64,000 bases of DNA. It comes from Viscum album (Eukaryota > Streptophyta > Magnoliopsida > Santalales > Viscaceae). Made by a program: the position numbers and the translations under genes. The stretch is from NCBI GenBank assembly GCA_963277665.1, contig OY728143.1, positions 235,591,591 to 235,655,590 of the forward strand. The letters run 5' to 3'. Shown here piece by piece: positions 55,201-64,000 of the stretch (within the stretch, counting starts at the first letter, position 1; every line of letters starts with the position of its first letter). The notes beneath the pieces were generated by a model. It had not been told where the DNA came from and made no database searches. It was given only the letters and a program-made list of their open reading frames with translations.

Positions 55201-57118
55201 CCTTACTATAATGAGGTATGGTATTATTGGGTCAACATAACAATTTCTACCACCAGATAACCACCAAATGGGTCTCCCACAATGCCTCATCAACACCACA
55301 AAAAACTAGACCTCCATACCGAAGAGTAGGAAGATTACACCTCTTCCCAACCCACCCTAGTTTGAATGTCGTGATGCCATGTTCGTGTCTCAGCTCAGAT
55401 TGATTTTAAAATAGGGTAATCATCTTCCCTGGCATCCATGTCCCACAAAACTACCATAGTTTTTTTCAACGTCTCTTCCCGTGCAGAGTAGGGACCCATC
55501 GATGCCCGATCAGAGTTGAGACTTCTCCCTCCTAATAGAATGGTCTATTAGGATTTTTTGGTCACTAGAACCTCCACAAGTCATCGCATGATGACCCCTG
55601 ATGATGATTTATATAGTCCAAGATTCGCTCATACCATAACCAACAAGATTGGTGGACCACCTTGCTCTCACACCAAATTTTGAGGCCCTCCCCATGTTAC
55701 CACATCGACCAAAGCTGAGGTCCTCTCACAATATTTCAGCATCTGGCCCAGAGGTCCTTCCTGTTCTTATGGTTCTCGATATGGAATACCTACCCATGTC
55801 ATGGACTATCAAAAAAGGTTCTCTTCATGTCATTCCTAGATAATGAAGAGGAAATCTCCACAACCACACCAACAAATGCGAACACCACCATATCATTGTC
55901 ACTATCCAGTGCGATGGTCCACACTGTACTCAAACTAACTAATGTGGAGTTCCTCCCCGCACTATCAATCATCAACATAGATCCACCCATGTCTCCACCT
56001 TATCAATTGGAGGTACTCCTCACAACAATGTTGATTATATTGGATGCCCCACCAACATCATATTGGACCAGTATGATGGTTCTCAATATTCTATCACTTC
56101 ATTCCAACATGGAGTTCCACCACATTCCCTAGGTATCCAACATTGAAGTGCTACACATGTTTCCACATTCCATGGTGTAGTTCCAAAAAACTCCACAACT
56201 CACTACAATGGAGGGCACCATTGCTCTTCTAGAAATCAATATAAAGTTCCTCTCTATACTCATGTTTCCCAGCACAACAGTCCTTTATATCTCCCATTTG
56301 ATATATTTCCATGTTATCCTCTCACTTCAACATATCAATGTGGTTGTTCTCCTAGCTCCACCAACCTTTAACATGGAGGTCCCCCCATGTTCCCAAGAGA
56401 TCAATAATAGGTTATCCATGCTATCTCAACATCTAGGGAGAAGTCCCTCCCCAACCTGAAAGTGGTATCTACAGATGTCCTCCCCTCTACAATGGAAATC
56501 AATACGGAGGTCATCCCCATACTATAACCATATGAAGGCGAAGAAATCCCCTCTTCTGCACCAAACCATTATTATGTTCCACCTAGTGTCAAAAGAGTTC
56601 ATATGAATGAAGATTCATATCAAGTTATATTGTAAAATTGTCGCCCCAAATGGAATAACTCCAAAAATCACTACGTCATTTTCAATCATGTTCACTTCTC
56701 AAATTCTACAGTTGTAAGAGAATCAATGATGGAACATTCAAGATATTTATATATAGTAGAGTTTAAGGAATTATCTATTTAGTGAGATTCATCATCCAAG
56801 AATGTTATATGCATAAAATCCAAGAGTTCCTTCATAGATATACATAGGTAGTGGAAGACATATCTCTCTTCTAGGGTCTCAAAGTGCAGTCATCTCTATC
56901 CTCACCATCTTTTTTTATAACAGTATATGACATCAGAAAAAATATTTCTACGACATGATAGATCCTAAAATCCCATTGAACCAATATATGACTTCCACCA
57001 CCCTCGTACATGTGGTATAGTTCAGTATCCCATCCTACAAGGATGTGATGTTGTAGTCAATATAACCTCTAAGAAAAAACACATTGTATAATGATCATTA
57101 GATGCATGAAACAATATC
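52201..57118. other. Unclassified block of more balanced composition, host of the CACTA element
   Basis: This 4.9-kb block has more C on the plus strand than its flanks, with many short frames (52,451; 53,674 minus; 55,010; 55,649; 55,827; 56,208) but none with a motif I recognise. At 55,680-56,520 phrases like GGAGGTCCTCC and AACATGGAGGTCC recur irregularly, suggesting a diverged repeat. A faint resemblance of the minus strand at 53,300-53,890 to plant LINE ORF1 is too weak to call. The same block resumes at 63,950 after the CACTA insertion. Confidence 0.5.
57116..57118. other. Left target-site duplication ATC
   Basis: Three bases directly before CACTACTGG, matching ATC at 63,947-63,949. 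The 3-bp length is the rule for CACTA insertions. Confidence 0.85.
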
Positions 57119-57131
57119 CACTACTGGAAAT
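57119..57131. repeat. Left terminal inverted repeat of CACTA element
   Basis: CACTACTGGAAAT, perfect inverse of the right end. Confidence 0.95.
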
Positions 57132-57387
57132 ATAGCCTATACCCACGGTTTGAAACCGTGGGTATAGGCTATACCCACGGTTTCATTAACCGTGCGCTGT
57201 AGTGGCGTCGGTATAGACATATACCCACGGTTTTGTAGGAACCGTGGGTATATCCCACTGGAATATCATATTACCCACGGTTTACATGAATCGTGGGTAT
57301 ACATCTATACCCACGGTTCTCTAAACCATGGGTATAGATGGTTTTTGCAGCAACATAAATACCCACAGTTTAAAGAACCGTGGGTAT
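57131..57387. repeat. Subterminal array of six inverted-repeat pairs
   Basis: Core ACCCACGGTT and its complement AACCGTGGGT alternate as hairpins. Pair 1: arms 57,131-57,151 and 57,153-57,173, 21 bp perfect with a one-base centre. Pair 2: 57,173-57,182 with 57,188-57,196. Pair 3: 57,219-57,232 with 57,240-57,253, perfect. Pair 4: 57,272-57,282 with 57,289-57,299. Pair 5: 57,302-57,318 with 57,324-57,340, one mismatch. Pair 6: 57,360-57,371 with 57,375-57,386. The two frames reading through it (57,192-57,389 plus; 57,305-57,502 minus) are not genes. Confidence 0.92.
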
Positions 57388-57409
57388 AGATACTTTCTGG
57401 AGATCCAGC

Positions 57410-58145
57410 ACACTTTGCCACTGCAAAGTATACTGAAACCAGAATGCAAAGTGCAACCTGCAACAGTGAAACCAGAATAAACTGCACACTGAAACAGTAC
57501 ACACCTTACCTCTGCAAAGTGCATCCTGAAACCAGAATGCAACCAGCAACAGTAAATAAACTGTAACCTGAAACTACAAACCAAAATGAAAACCAGAATG
57601 CAACCTGAAACTGCAAACCAAAATGAAAACCAGAATGCAACCTAAAACTGCAAACCAAAATGAAAACTAGAATGAAACATTTCTCCTGTAACTTGCAAAC
57701 CAGAATGAAAACCAAAATGCAACCAGCAACCTGGAACTGAAAACTAAAACTACAAAACAAAATGAAAAATCAAAGAAAAACAGAATGAAAAATAAATGAA
57801 AACCAGAATGAAAAATAAAAGAAACTAGAATGAAAAATCAATGGAAGTTTGCCTTAACCTTGCTCCTGCAACCTGCAAACCAAAATGCAAACCTAAGAAA
57901 ACCAGAATGAAAAATCAATGGGACTGCAATGTATTGTTTTCAATGCATTGTTCAATGAATAAACTAGAATGCATTGTTTTCAATTCATTGTTAAACTAGA
58001 ATGCATTGTTTAAAAACCAGAATAAAAACCAGATTGAATAATGCATTGTTAAACCAGAATGAATAATACATTGATAAACCACACTGAATAAGCAGAATGA
58101 AAAACAGAATGAATAATGGATTATTAAACCAGAATGCATTGTTTT
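57410..58145. repeat. Irregular tandem repeat, AACCAGAATG / AACTGCAAACC units
   Basis: Dozens of copies of AACCAGAATG(A/C)AA with variants (AACCTGAAACTGCAAACC, AATGCATTGTT) in varying spacing. The minus-strand frames across it (up to 87 aa) are Phe/Cys-rich artefacts. The same words return at 61,490-61,690 in the other half of the transposon. Confidence 0.85.
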
Positions 58146-58384
58146 CAATGCATTGTTAAAACATAATAAGAGCTGGCCAAAGTGTTCAATGAATAAAAAT
58201 GTCCATACCAGAAAAGCCCTAAATAAATTCATAATAAAAAAGTATCAAAATAATTCATCTCTTATTAAAGCTAAAGAAATTATAATAGAGGATTCAAAAT
58301 TCCAATATGAGAATTCAAAAAATAAGGCTGATATAAAAATAATCCTTTCAAGTCATTGGATTTCAATGTCAAGGTTCTAATTCT

Positions 58385-58585
58385 TTATATCCCCACCCCC
58401 TGGACCCAACCCTACACACATATACCCATCCCCACCCCTGGACTCCTTCCCAACCTACACCCATCCCACCCTCACCCCGCACCCAGCCACATCCCTGCCC
58501 CTTGCACCCAGCCCCATCCCCGCCCCCTGCACCTAGCCCCCAACCCCTACACCCAGCCCCCCTCCCCCCACACCCAACCAATACC
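58385..58585. repeat. C-rich minisatellite
   Basis: About 200 bases of CCCCA/CCCAGCC/CCCTGCACC units, strongly strand-asymmetric (C on plus). The 131-aa plus frame (58,356-58,751, Pro/His-rich) and the 70-aa minus Gly-rich frame are by-products of the repeat. Confidence 0.85.
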
Positions 58586-58924
58586 TCTAGCTGGCATAAA
58601 AAAATTTCATGTAATTACAATAGGTGAACAAATTCATTCACTATCTATGTTTCACCATTTAAGATCACATGTAAACGCCCTTATATTTCCCCAAACTAAA
58701 ATTTCTAACATTTTAAAAATTGTTCCTGTATTTACAAATGGTGAAAAATAAAAGTAACAATGAAGAGGTGGCCATGGAACCTCATAAAATTGCGTGCATC
58801 ATCTTCTGGTCAAGGTTAAAAGATGAAAGAAAGGGATATGGGAGTTTTTAAGCCTTAGGTTACTATAAAAAGCATCAGGAACTATAAAAAAATTGATAAG
58901 CATGATGCTTCAGGGAAGGAAGCA

Positions 58925-59185
58925 GGCATTGTTTTGTGCAGGAAGGTCACCCTATTGTCTATTTTAGTAAGAATTTTTCTGAAACTACCCAATATAAATT
59001 AATTTACAAAAAGAAAATAATGGATTTTGTGATGACAATTTATCATCAGAAGTAGTACCTAATGGACAACCATTTGTTTAGTAAAACAATTCATACCATG
59101 AAGCTACAGTGCTAGAAATCTAATTTTTGGGGGATGGATTCCAAAGTACAAGCCACTAACCATGTCGCCGACTTGTTTGGCCCAG
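58925..59185 (+). pseudogene. Ty3/gypsy RNase H fragment inside the CACTA element
   Basis: With frame corrections the plus strand gives HPIVYFSKNFSETTQY, IYKKKIMDFVM, YLMDNHLFSK and HVADLF, matching in order the RNase H of Reina/CRM-type chromoviruses (SKALS..Q..YEKE…H.VADALS). This differs from the Tekay RNase H elsewhere in the window (VHEKIYSTHDLELVAL). No LTRs accompany it. Stops interrupt it; it is a dead fragment. Confidence 0.6.
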
Positions 59186-61139
59186 CTAATGAAAATTTAT
59201 CCCACTCCGTTATTTCATAGACTGGATAGAGATGGATTAAGAAGGAAATTCAAATTAAATATTGGATATCATGGTAACAATCAAACATCAACAGAGTTCA
59301 GAACTTGGATATTGTTATCAAGAAAGGTCGGTGTACTTGAGATTAGTATAGCATAAACAATCAACCCATACCAACAATTTATTTGATGGATTCAAACTGT
59401 ATCAACGCGAAGACATATTATCAAAATGCTTTAACATAAAAGGGTGACTTCATATTTTTCTATCTGGCTATTACATGAAAGAGTTAATTTTTCATTCCAG
59501 GAAAGAATTAATTTTTCTTATCGTAAAATTGTGTTAATCATGGGAGGGAGTTTTGCTTCTGGAAAACAGAGCACAATGTCTCCCCATGACAAAATGGAGC
59601 CAAAAATACTAACGATGATAGGATAGAAGATAATAAGCGTGTCAAAGATAAAATATTTATCTTCCTTATGGTTTTCTATTACTACATAACAGAACCACAA
59701 TGCTTGGTTAAGTGTGATGTGAGTGAGGATGCTAAAAGGATAGAACTGACAGAGAAAAGGATGAAAATAAGTAAATCAATCACTAAATCCAAGTGAAACA
59801 CAGGGAATCATACTGAAACCAGAATGTCTAGTGCATCTCAATGCAAAAAATTTTTTACTTCGTCATTCTATCCTATTGGTGAGAGGTTATTTACCGCAGA
59901 AGGCCTTGCGTGAATTATTTCAATGGAAAGTGTGTCACCAGCCTAGCTTAGTGGACATGGATGATTTAATAAAAATAATGAAACAAATACAAAATTGTGG
60001 GCAAGACCAATACCTCTAGTTGGCGTCCTGGCAGCTTCTTGATTGGGTGATGTGACCGACAGCAGGAGAATGAAATAATCTCAGATTAAATGAAAGCAAT
60101 GAAAACATAAACTCAGCTATTTATTTAGAAAGATTTATCCAAGGTGTACTCACAACTGAAAAAATCTACCACTTTTTGGGAAAATACTATTACTGAAAAT
60201 TGATCATGCAAATCTAGGAAAATGCCCATGGTTCACAATGACTGAACAGACTAGAATACTACATTCTCCTTAATAGTAGTTTTAAACAAGAATACTCCAT
60301 CATCCTTAATAATGGAGAACCATGTGGCCACCATTTCCAATTTAGAGAGGTTAAATCAGTCAATCTTACAAAACTGAAAGACACAAAACCTGCTTTCAAA
60401 AAAGGTTTGACCAGCCAACAAAATCAACTTTGGAATGCAGAGGATACACTATCACTTCCGCGATGTAAATTATAGGAAAAAAAACGGGGAAAAAGAGAGC
60501 TTCTATACAGATCCCAGAGAGGAAAATCTAAATATCCAGATCCATACTTAGAGAATTTAGGAAAGAAAATAAAAACCAAAATGAAAATTAATATGATTAT
60601 CATACCTGATTTGGAATCCACAACAGATGTGAGGAGAAAAGCAAAAAGAGATTCAAATGGAACTCGTTAGAGGCCGCACGAACACAGGCCCCGCTGTCAC
60701 AAATTATGACGTACACTCTCCCACTTTGGGATATGTTAGACCAACGCCCCTCCAACGCACAATGGAGGTCACGGACCTAGGCCATGAGCCTTCATGTCAC
60801 AAATTATATTCATTTTTTCCTGAATTTTTCAAATAAATACCAGAAGCTGGTAATTTTTCATAATTAGTTTAATTATAAAAAATATTTGAGACCTCATTAT
60901 CTCCCTTTATCTAATGAATATAATTATTTTAATACAAGTCTATATGAATTATTAAGCACCGAAAATTTTTCTATAAAGTAGAATGCCCCATGTTGCACTT
61001 TTAGCATTAGGGACTTCTCAAAATGGACACAATGAATGAACAAAGACATGATCCTTGTTGTTTTTATTGTTACTCCCTTTTCATACATCTGAGACACCAT
61101 TAACACCAAAGTTTCCACTAATATAGTCCTTTGGAAGGA
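59186..61139. other. CACTA interior, unidentified
   Basis: Contains short frames at 59,162-59,356, 59,444-59,626, 59,831-60,019 (plus) and 60,424-60,621 (minus) that I do not recognise. The 62-aa frame at 59,831 has ordinary amino-acid mix (ALRELFQWKVCHQPSLVDMD) and could be captured coding sequence. ACCAATACCTCTAG(C/T)TGGC occurs at both ~58,578 and ~60,007. A CpG-bearing patch at 60,660-60,790 has TGTCACAAATTAT at both ends (~60,696 and ~60,794). Confidence 0.45.
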
Positions 61140-61433
61140 TCATTGATTAGCGAGGATACCATTCAAGAGATAATTGAAAGTTATGAGTTTTTTTCATTAA
61201 GAAATTGTTAAAGATTGTGGTAATGATGAAGTGAATGTTTTTTCTAGAGTTTAGGATTATACTACGAGAGATATTTTGATGGAGTATTTACCTCAGGTTG
61301 CTAGTAGGAATCTGATTTGTGATCCATCTCCCTCTTCTCCTTCCCCCTCAATTCCAACATCTTTATATATCACTAAAGATGAATTAGATGTGTTTAAATC
61401 AGAGATGTTGTCAATACTCAAACATGCATTTTA
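61140..61433 (+). pseudogene. Unidentified coding remnant in CACTA interior
   Basis: One frame gives SEDTIQEIIESYEFFSLRNC; after a one-base shift it runs KDCGNDEVNVFSRV, one stop, then DYTTRDILMEYLPQVASRN and a Ser/Pro linker (PSPSSPSPSIPTSL) followed by TKDELDVFKSEMLSILKHAF and a TAA. The mix of charged helix and Ser/Pro linker looks like real protein. It could be a remnant of the second CACTA gene or a captured gene; I cannot name it. Confidence 0.4.
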
Positions 61434-61489
61434 AAACATCTAGAACTCTTTAAATAAAGTGAGACAATAGGATATTTAATAAGAAGAAT

Positions 61490-61690
61490 GCATTGTTTAA
61501 AAACCAAAATGCAAACCAAAATAAAAACCACAATTAAAACAGAATTAACAAGCAGAATGCAAACCAAAATAATGCATTGTTAAACCAGAATTAACAAGAA
61601 GAATGCAAAACAAGAATAGAAAACTCACCAGGAATTAAAAATAACAAGAAGAATGCAAACCAGAATTAAAACCATAATTAACAAGCATAT
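61490..61690. repeat. Second block of AACCAGAATG-type repeats
   Basis: Repeats AAACCA(A/G)AAT, AACAAG(A/C)AGAATGCAAACC and AATGCATTGTTAAACCAGAAT, as in 57,410-58,145, about 4 kb away in the same transposon and on the same strand. Confidence 0.8.
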
Positions 61691-61860
61691 AGAGTATGAT
61701 ATATCAAATGATTCTATAATCAATATAGAGAATCAGAGTTTTCTAATCAGTTAACAATATTTGTAATATTCAAATTGGAATAATTTATCAAAACTCACCA
61801 GGAATCATTGTCTCACCAAAATAACCTCCAACGACATGTGTTCATCCTTCTAAGACATCC

Positions 61861-62700
61861 TCTTTTTTTTTGAGAAGTTGGGGACATGAACTGGTTTCCC
61901 AATTCATGTTTCCAAATGAATTTATTAAAAGCAAAAGAGTACAATACAACCTTGAGGTGTAAATAGCTTACACCAGCATGGATAAAAAAGATTACAATGA
62001 ATAACCAAGAAAAGAATAACCAAAACATAAAGTTAACCAAAGAAAATCACCAGTCTGCTCAAAACTTCTAGGCTGGTTGATCATGAGAGAGATCCATCCA
62101 ATAAATCATGGATTACCAGACCGATCTTTTCATATTAGCAATCGACCTGCATTGCTTGAAACAGACAGTGTTGAGTTGTTATAACATCAAGAACTTCAGG
62201 AATCAAGAAAGACAGAAGAAACCAAATAAAGACATAGTAGAATTTTAGAAAACTAGTTCTGGTTCAAGGAGTCTCAAGCAGATCAGTTGATAATCAATGT
62301 AGAAATTCAGAAATAATCAAAACTGAACCAAAATAATAGAAATCTACACTCATTTGAAACCAATTGTCACATCTCAAACCCAATCAGAATTCCACTGACC
62401 AAATCGGAACCAGTTCCAAGATGGAAAAGGGAAACTGAGCATAATAAGTTGATCCAAACCACTTCATCCACATCCAAAAAGAGATGACCTTTGAAGGTTA
62501 TATCAAAAATCTGAGAGACTCAGGATCCAAATCATTTAAAGTCCTAAAAAATCAGAATTTTTTCCATTAAAAAACCTTAAACTGAACCTTCATGATGATC
62601 AGGAATACCCAAAAACAATCCAAAGACACAAACTCAAAATCTCTCAGCAACATTCCAGAATAAAGAAGCCCAAAACATCCAGAAATAAATGCCTATCATA
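61861..62700 (-). mobile_element. 5'-truncated LINE, 3' end with short poly(A)
   Basis: On the minus strand the sequence near 61,865-62,010 reads as a typical plant L1-type tail: GTGTAAGCTATTTACACCTC, a TTTGCTTTTAATAAATTCATTTGG stretch (split here by position, 61,905-61,930), then CAACTTCTCAAAAAAAAAG, with the A run at 61,861-61,870. The region up to ~62,700 has even, T-rich untranslated composition on that strand and probably belongs to the 3' UTR. No RT coding is left. The 75-aa minus frame at 61,813-62,040 crosses the tail and is not a gene. Confidence 0.5.
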
Positions 62701-62711
62701 ACAATCAGAGG

Positions 62712-62852
62712 CCTAGGGAACTACTCCCTATAGGATTCTTTTGGCCTTTAAATTATACTTAACATACCAACCCACCAAGCGTAGGAACTTAAAAATTTAA
62801 AGTGATTCCTAGGGAACTTATCCCTATAGGATGGGTTTGGCCTTTAAATTAT
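62712..62852. repeat. Duplicated 46-bp segment
   Basis: CCTAGGGAACT(A)CTCCCTATAGGAT…TTTGGCCTTTAAATTATA-like sequence occurs at 62,712-62,757 and again at 62,808-62,852, 96 bases apart and nearly identical. The sequence between the copies is unrelated. Confidence 0.8.
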
Positions 62853-62956
62853 AATTATTAATTAAGAATTATGCATGCGTTTTATTCGAGTTTTTAATCT
62901 TGTTATTTTTTTATTATGCATGATGTCAATATAATCCTCTTTTCTTCTCTCTTCAG

Positions 62957-63096
62957 CTTCTGGGTTATTTTACAGTAGGTGAGCCCTTGACAGAAGCTTC
63001 ATATGCAACCAAAAATGGTTCCAAAAAGACGAAAAGCGACTTTTCTGCTGAGCAATGGGAGCATGGTCTTTTTTTGACTGCCAGGTTTCAGCCTAG
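62957..63096 (+). pseudogene. Captured exon-like segment in the CACTA element
   Basis: A 140-bp segment with a strong pyrimidine tract and acceptor (TTTTCTTCTCTCTTCAG ending at 62,956) and a donor (CCTAG|GTATGTG at 63,097). Between them one frame is open: LLGYFTVGEPLTEAS, YATKNGSKKTKSDF, SAEQWEHGLFLTARFQPR. Composition and amino acids look like a conserved host protein. It starts in phase 0 and ends in phase 2. I do not recognise the family. The likely explanation is a gene fragment picked up by the transposon, as known for CACTA and Pack-type elements. Flanking exons are not obvious. Confidence 0.6.
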
Positions 63097-63429
63097 GTAT
63101 GTGATGGGTTTCTTAGGATCGATTGACACTTAGGCAACAAAGTAGAAACAACAAGGAACCAAAAGTCCCATCATCACCATGTATGAAACCTAATTCATTT
63201 AAAACTAAAATGAAGAACATTGTGTACCTTGCACCAGTTGAGGGATATCACAAGGATCCAAGAGTTCATATGAATACATGCAGCAAATAAGGCTTGAAAT
63301 AGGGAACCGTTATTGAGGATTTAGGGAAATAACCTGGTAGATGACGAGGACGTGGAGAGAAACCAGATAGAATCAGTGATTAGTTTAAAAATAATAAAAA
63401 ATCTAGGAGAAAAATTTACAAACCTAAAT

Positions 63430-63830
63430 GCAATGAATCGGCCAGGATGTTGCCGGAGGAGAGGGATCCTACCGGGGGAAGGGGCACGTCGCTGGAGCTG
63501 GAGGAAGGGAGGCGGAGGCCGAGACGTTGAGGTGGAGATGCATGCTAGGAGGTCGAGTTCAGGAGTGGATGTGGAGTATGGAGAGGGGATGAGATAGCCA
63601 GGTACCGGTGGTCGGATGGCCAGGAGGCGAACGTCGGAGAGGGGAGTATAGGGCTAGGAGGGGGAGGTCGGATAGCCGAGAGGTAGTGGTCGGGGAGGGG
63701 GGGAGAGGGCTGGAGGCTGAGTTCTGGAACCTACTGTTCGAGCGGGGGAGCGCGAGAGTGAGGAGGCGAACTGATGGGGGAGCGCGAGACAGAGTGAGAA
63801 GATCCCGATGGGGGTTGTGAAATTGTGGAT
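63430..63830. promoter_or_regulatory. GC-rich, CpG-rich right subterminal region of CACTA
   Basis: A sharp island of G on the plus strand (C on the minus strand) with many CpGs. On the minus strand it reads like a plant leader or first exon (CTCACTCTCGCGCTCCCCC and similar). The 131-aa minus frame at 63,559-63,954 and 70-81-aa plus frames are low-complexity. It may hold the transposon's promoter and untranslated leader, transcribed leftward; this is inference. Confidence 0.4.
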
Positions 63831-63832
63831 TG

Positions 63833-63865
63833 AATACCCACGGTTCTAAAAAAACCGTGGGTATT
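63833..63865. repeat. Right subterminal inverted repeat
   Basis: Arms 63,833-63,845 (AATACCCACGGTT) and 63,853-63,865 (AACCGTGGGTATT), perfect, 7-base loop. Same core as the left array. A decayed copy follows at ~63,876-63,895. Confidence 0.9.
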
Positions 63866-63933
63866 GATAAACAAAGAAGGCATATTCCCACGGTTTGATA
63901 AACCATTTGAATAGATATGTGGGGATAGACCCC

Positions 63934-63946
63934 ATTTCCAGTAGTG
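63934..63946. repeat. Right terminal inverted repeat of CACTA element
   Basis: ATTTCCAGTAGTG, perfect inverse of the left end; followed by the duplication ATC at 63,947-63,949. Confidence 0.95.
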
Positions 63947-64000
63947 ATCCCCACTGGCTATAACACTACCCAAATTTTCCATATCGTTGTCATTTTGAGT

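Larger units (their letters stand above)
57119..63946 (-). mobile_element. CACTA (En/Spm-type) DNA transposon, non-autonomous
   Basis: Terminal inverted repeats of 13 bp match exactly: CACTACTGGAAAT at 57,119-57,131 and its complement at 63,934-63,946. A 3-bp target duplication ATC lies at 57,116-57,118 and 63,947-63,949. The left subterminal region is packed with ACCCACGGTT inverted pairs and the right end holds one good pair, as expected for binding sites of a TNPA-like protein. Length is 6,828 bp. No TNP2-type transposase is visible, so it would need one supplied from elsewhere. It carries repeats, a gypsy fragment, a LINE 3' end and an exon-like fragment. Orientation is tentative, based on the GC-rich right end resembling a 5' region. 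Confidence 0.92.

Noticed and set aside
55940..56010. Possible copia RT YVDD box on the minus strand
   Set aside because: A VDL-like string followed by stops; no neighbouring copia motif in any frame.
57131..57387. Possible CRISPR-like repeat array
   Set aside because: Repeats are inverted pairs with irregular spacing beside a CACTA terminus, in plant DNA; no direct repeats with unique spacers.
57305..57760. Overlapping minus-strand Phe/Cys-rich frames
   Set aside because: Generated by the hairpin array and AACCAGAATG repeats.
58356..58751. Pro/His-rich 131-aa frame and opposing Gly-rich 70-aa frame
   Set aside because: Both are direct products of the C-rich minisatellite.
63559..63954. 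131-aa minus-strand frame at the right end
   Set aside because: Runs through the CACTA terminal repeat and a C-rich low-complexity island; Pro/Ser/Leu content follows base composition.

Overview
The window looks like heterochromatic, repeat-filled intergenic DNA from a seed plant. It is strongly AT-rich and carries several layers of old Ty3/gypsy retrotransposons of the Del/Tekay (chromodomain) type, a CACTA DNA transposon, a LINE 3' end and simple repeats. I found no intact host gene. Nearly all long reading frames are chance frames in AT-rich DNA or pieces of decayed gag-pol, whose protein motifs read through many stops and frameshifts. CpG is depleted through most of the interior, which fits long-term methylation decay. 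CpG survives mainly at 1-735, 37,280-37,900, 60,660-60,790 and 63,430-63,830.

Layout, with elements named Z, A, B, C and D here. (Z) ~800-3,375, minus strand: the 3' part of a gypsy pol (RT palm, RNase H, integrase, chromodomain tail), with an LTR-like segment at 1-~800. (A) 5,523-14,996, plus strand: a full LTR-gag-pol-LTR element with ~2.4-kb LTRs and a tRNA-iMet primer site, lacking the N-terminal part of RT. (B) 21,343-29,795, minus strand: a second complete but decayed gag-pol element with clear primer-binding and polypurine sites, both outer LTR ends being eroded. (C) a plus-strand polypurine tract and LTR start at 40,215-40,228, behind a non-coding internal region. (D) ~42,200-52,200, minus strand: a long-LTR element whose 2.1-kb internal region has no visible pol; its LTRs share a 36-bp tandem repeat.

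From ~52,200 to 57,118 lies a block of more balanced base composition that I cannot classify. A CACTA element is inserted in it at 57,119-63,946, with 13-bp terminal repeats, a perfect ATC target duplication and a dense array of ACCCACGGTT inverted repeats at its left end. It shows no transposase. Inside are minisatellites, a gypsy RNase H remnant of another lineage, an unidentified coding remnant, a LINE 3' end and a 140-bp exon-like segment with good splice signals, probably captured from a host gene.

The AT-rich spacers (3,376-5,522; 14,997-21,342; 29,796-36,859) show no recognisable genes. Two small islands merit attention: a 60-codon exon-like minus-strand frame at 30,143-30,322 and a decayed 5S-rRNA-like stretch at 36,860-36,975. 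Nothing here makes a convincing new biological system; the CACTA element is the most informative object.
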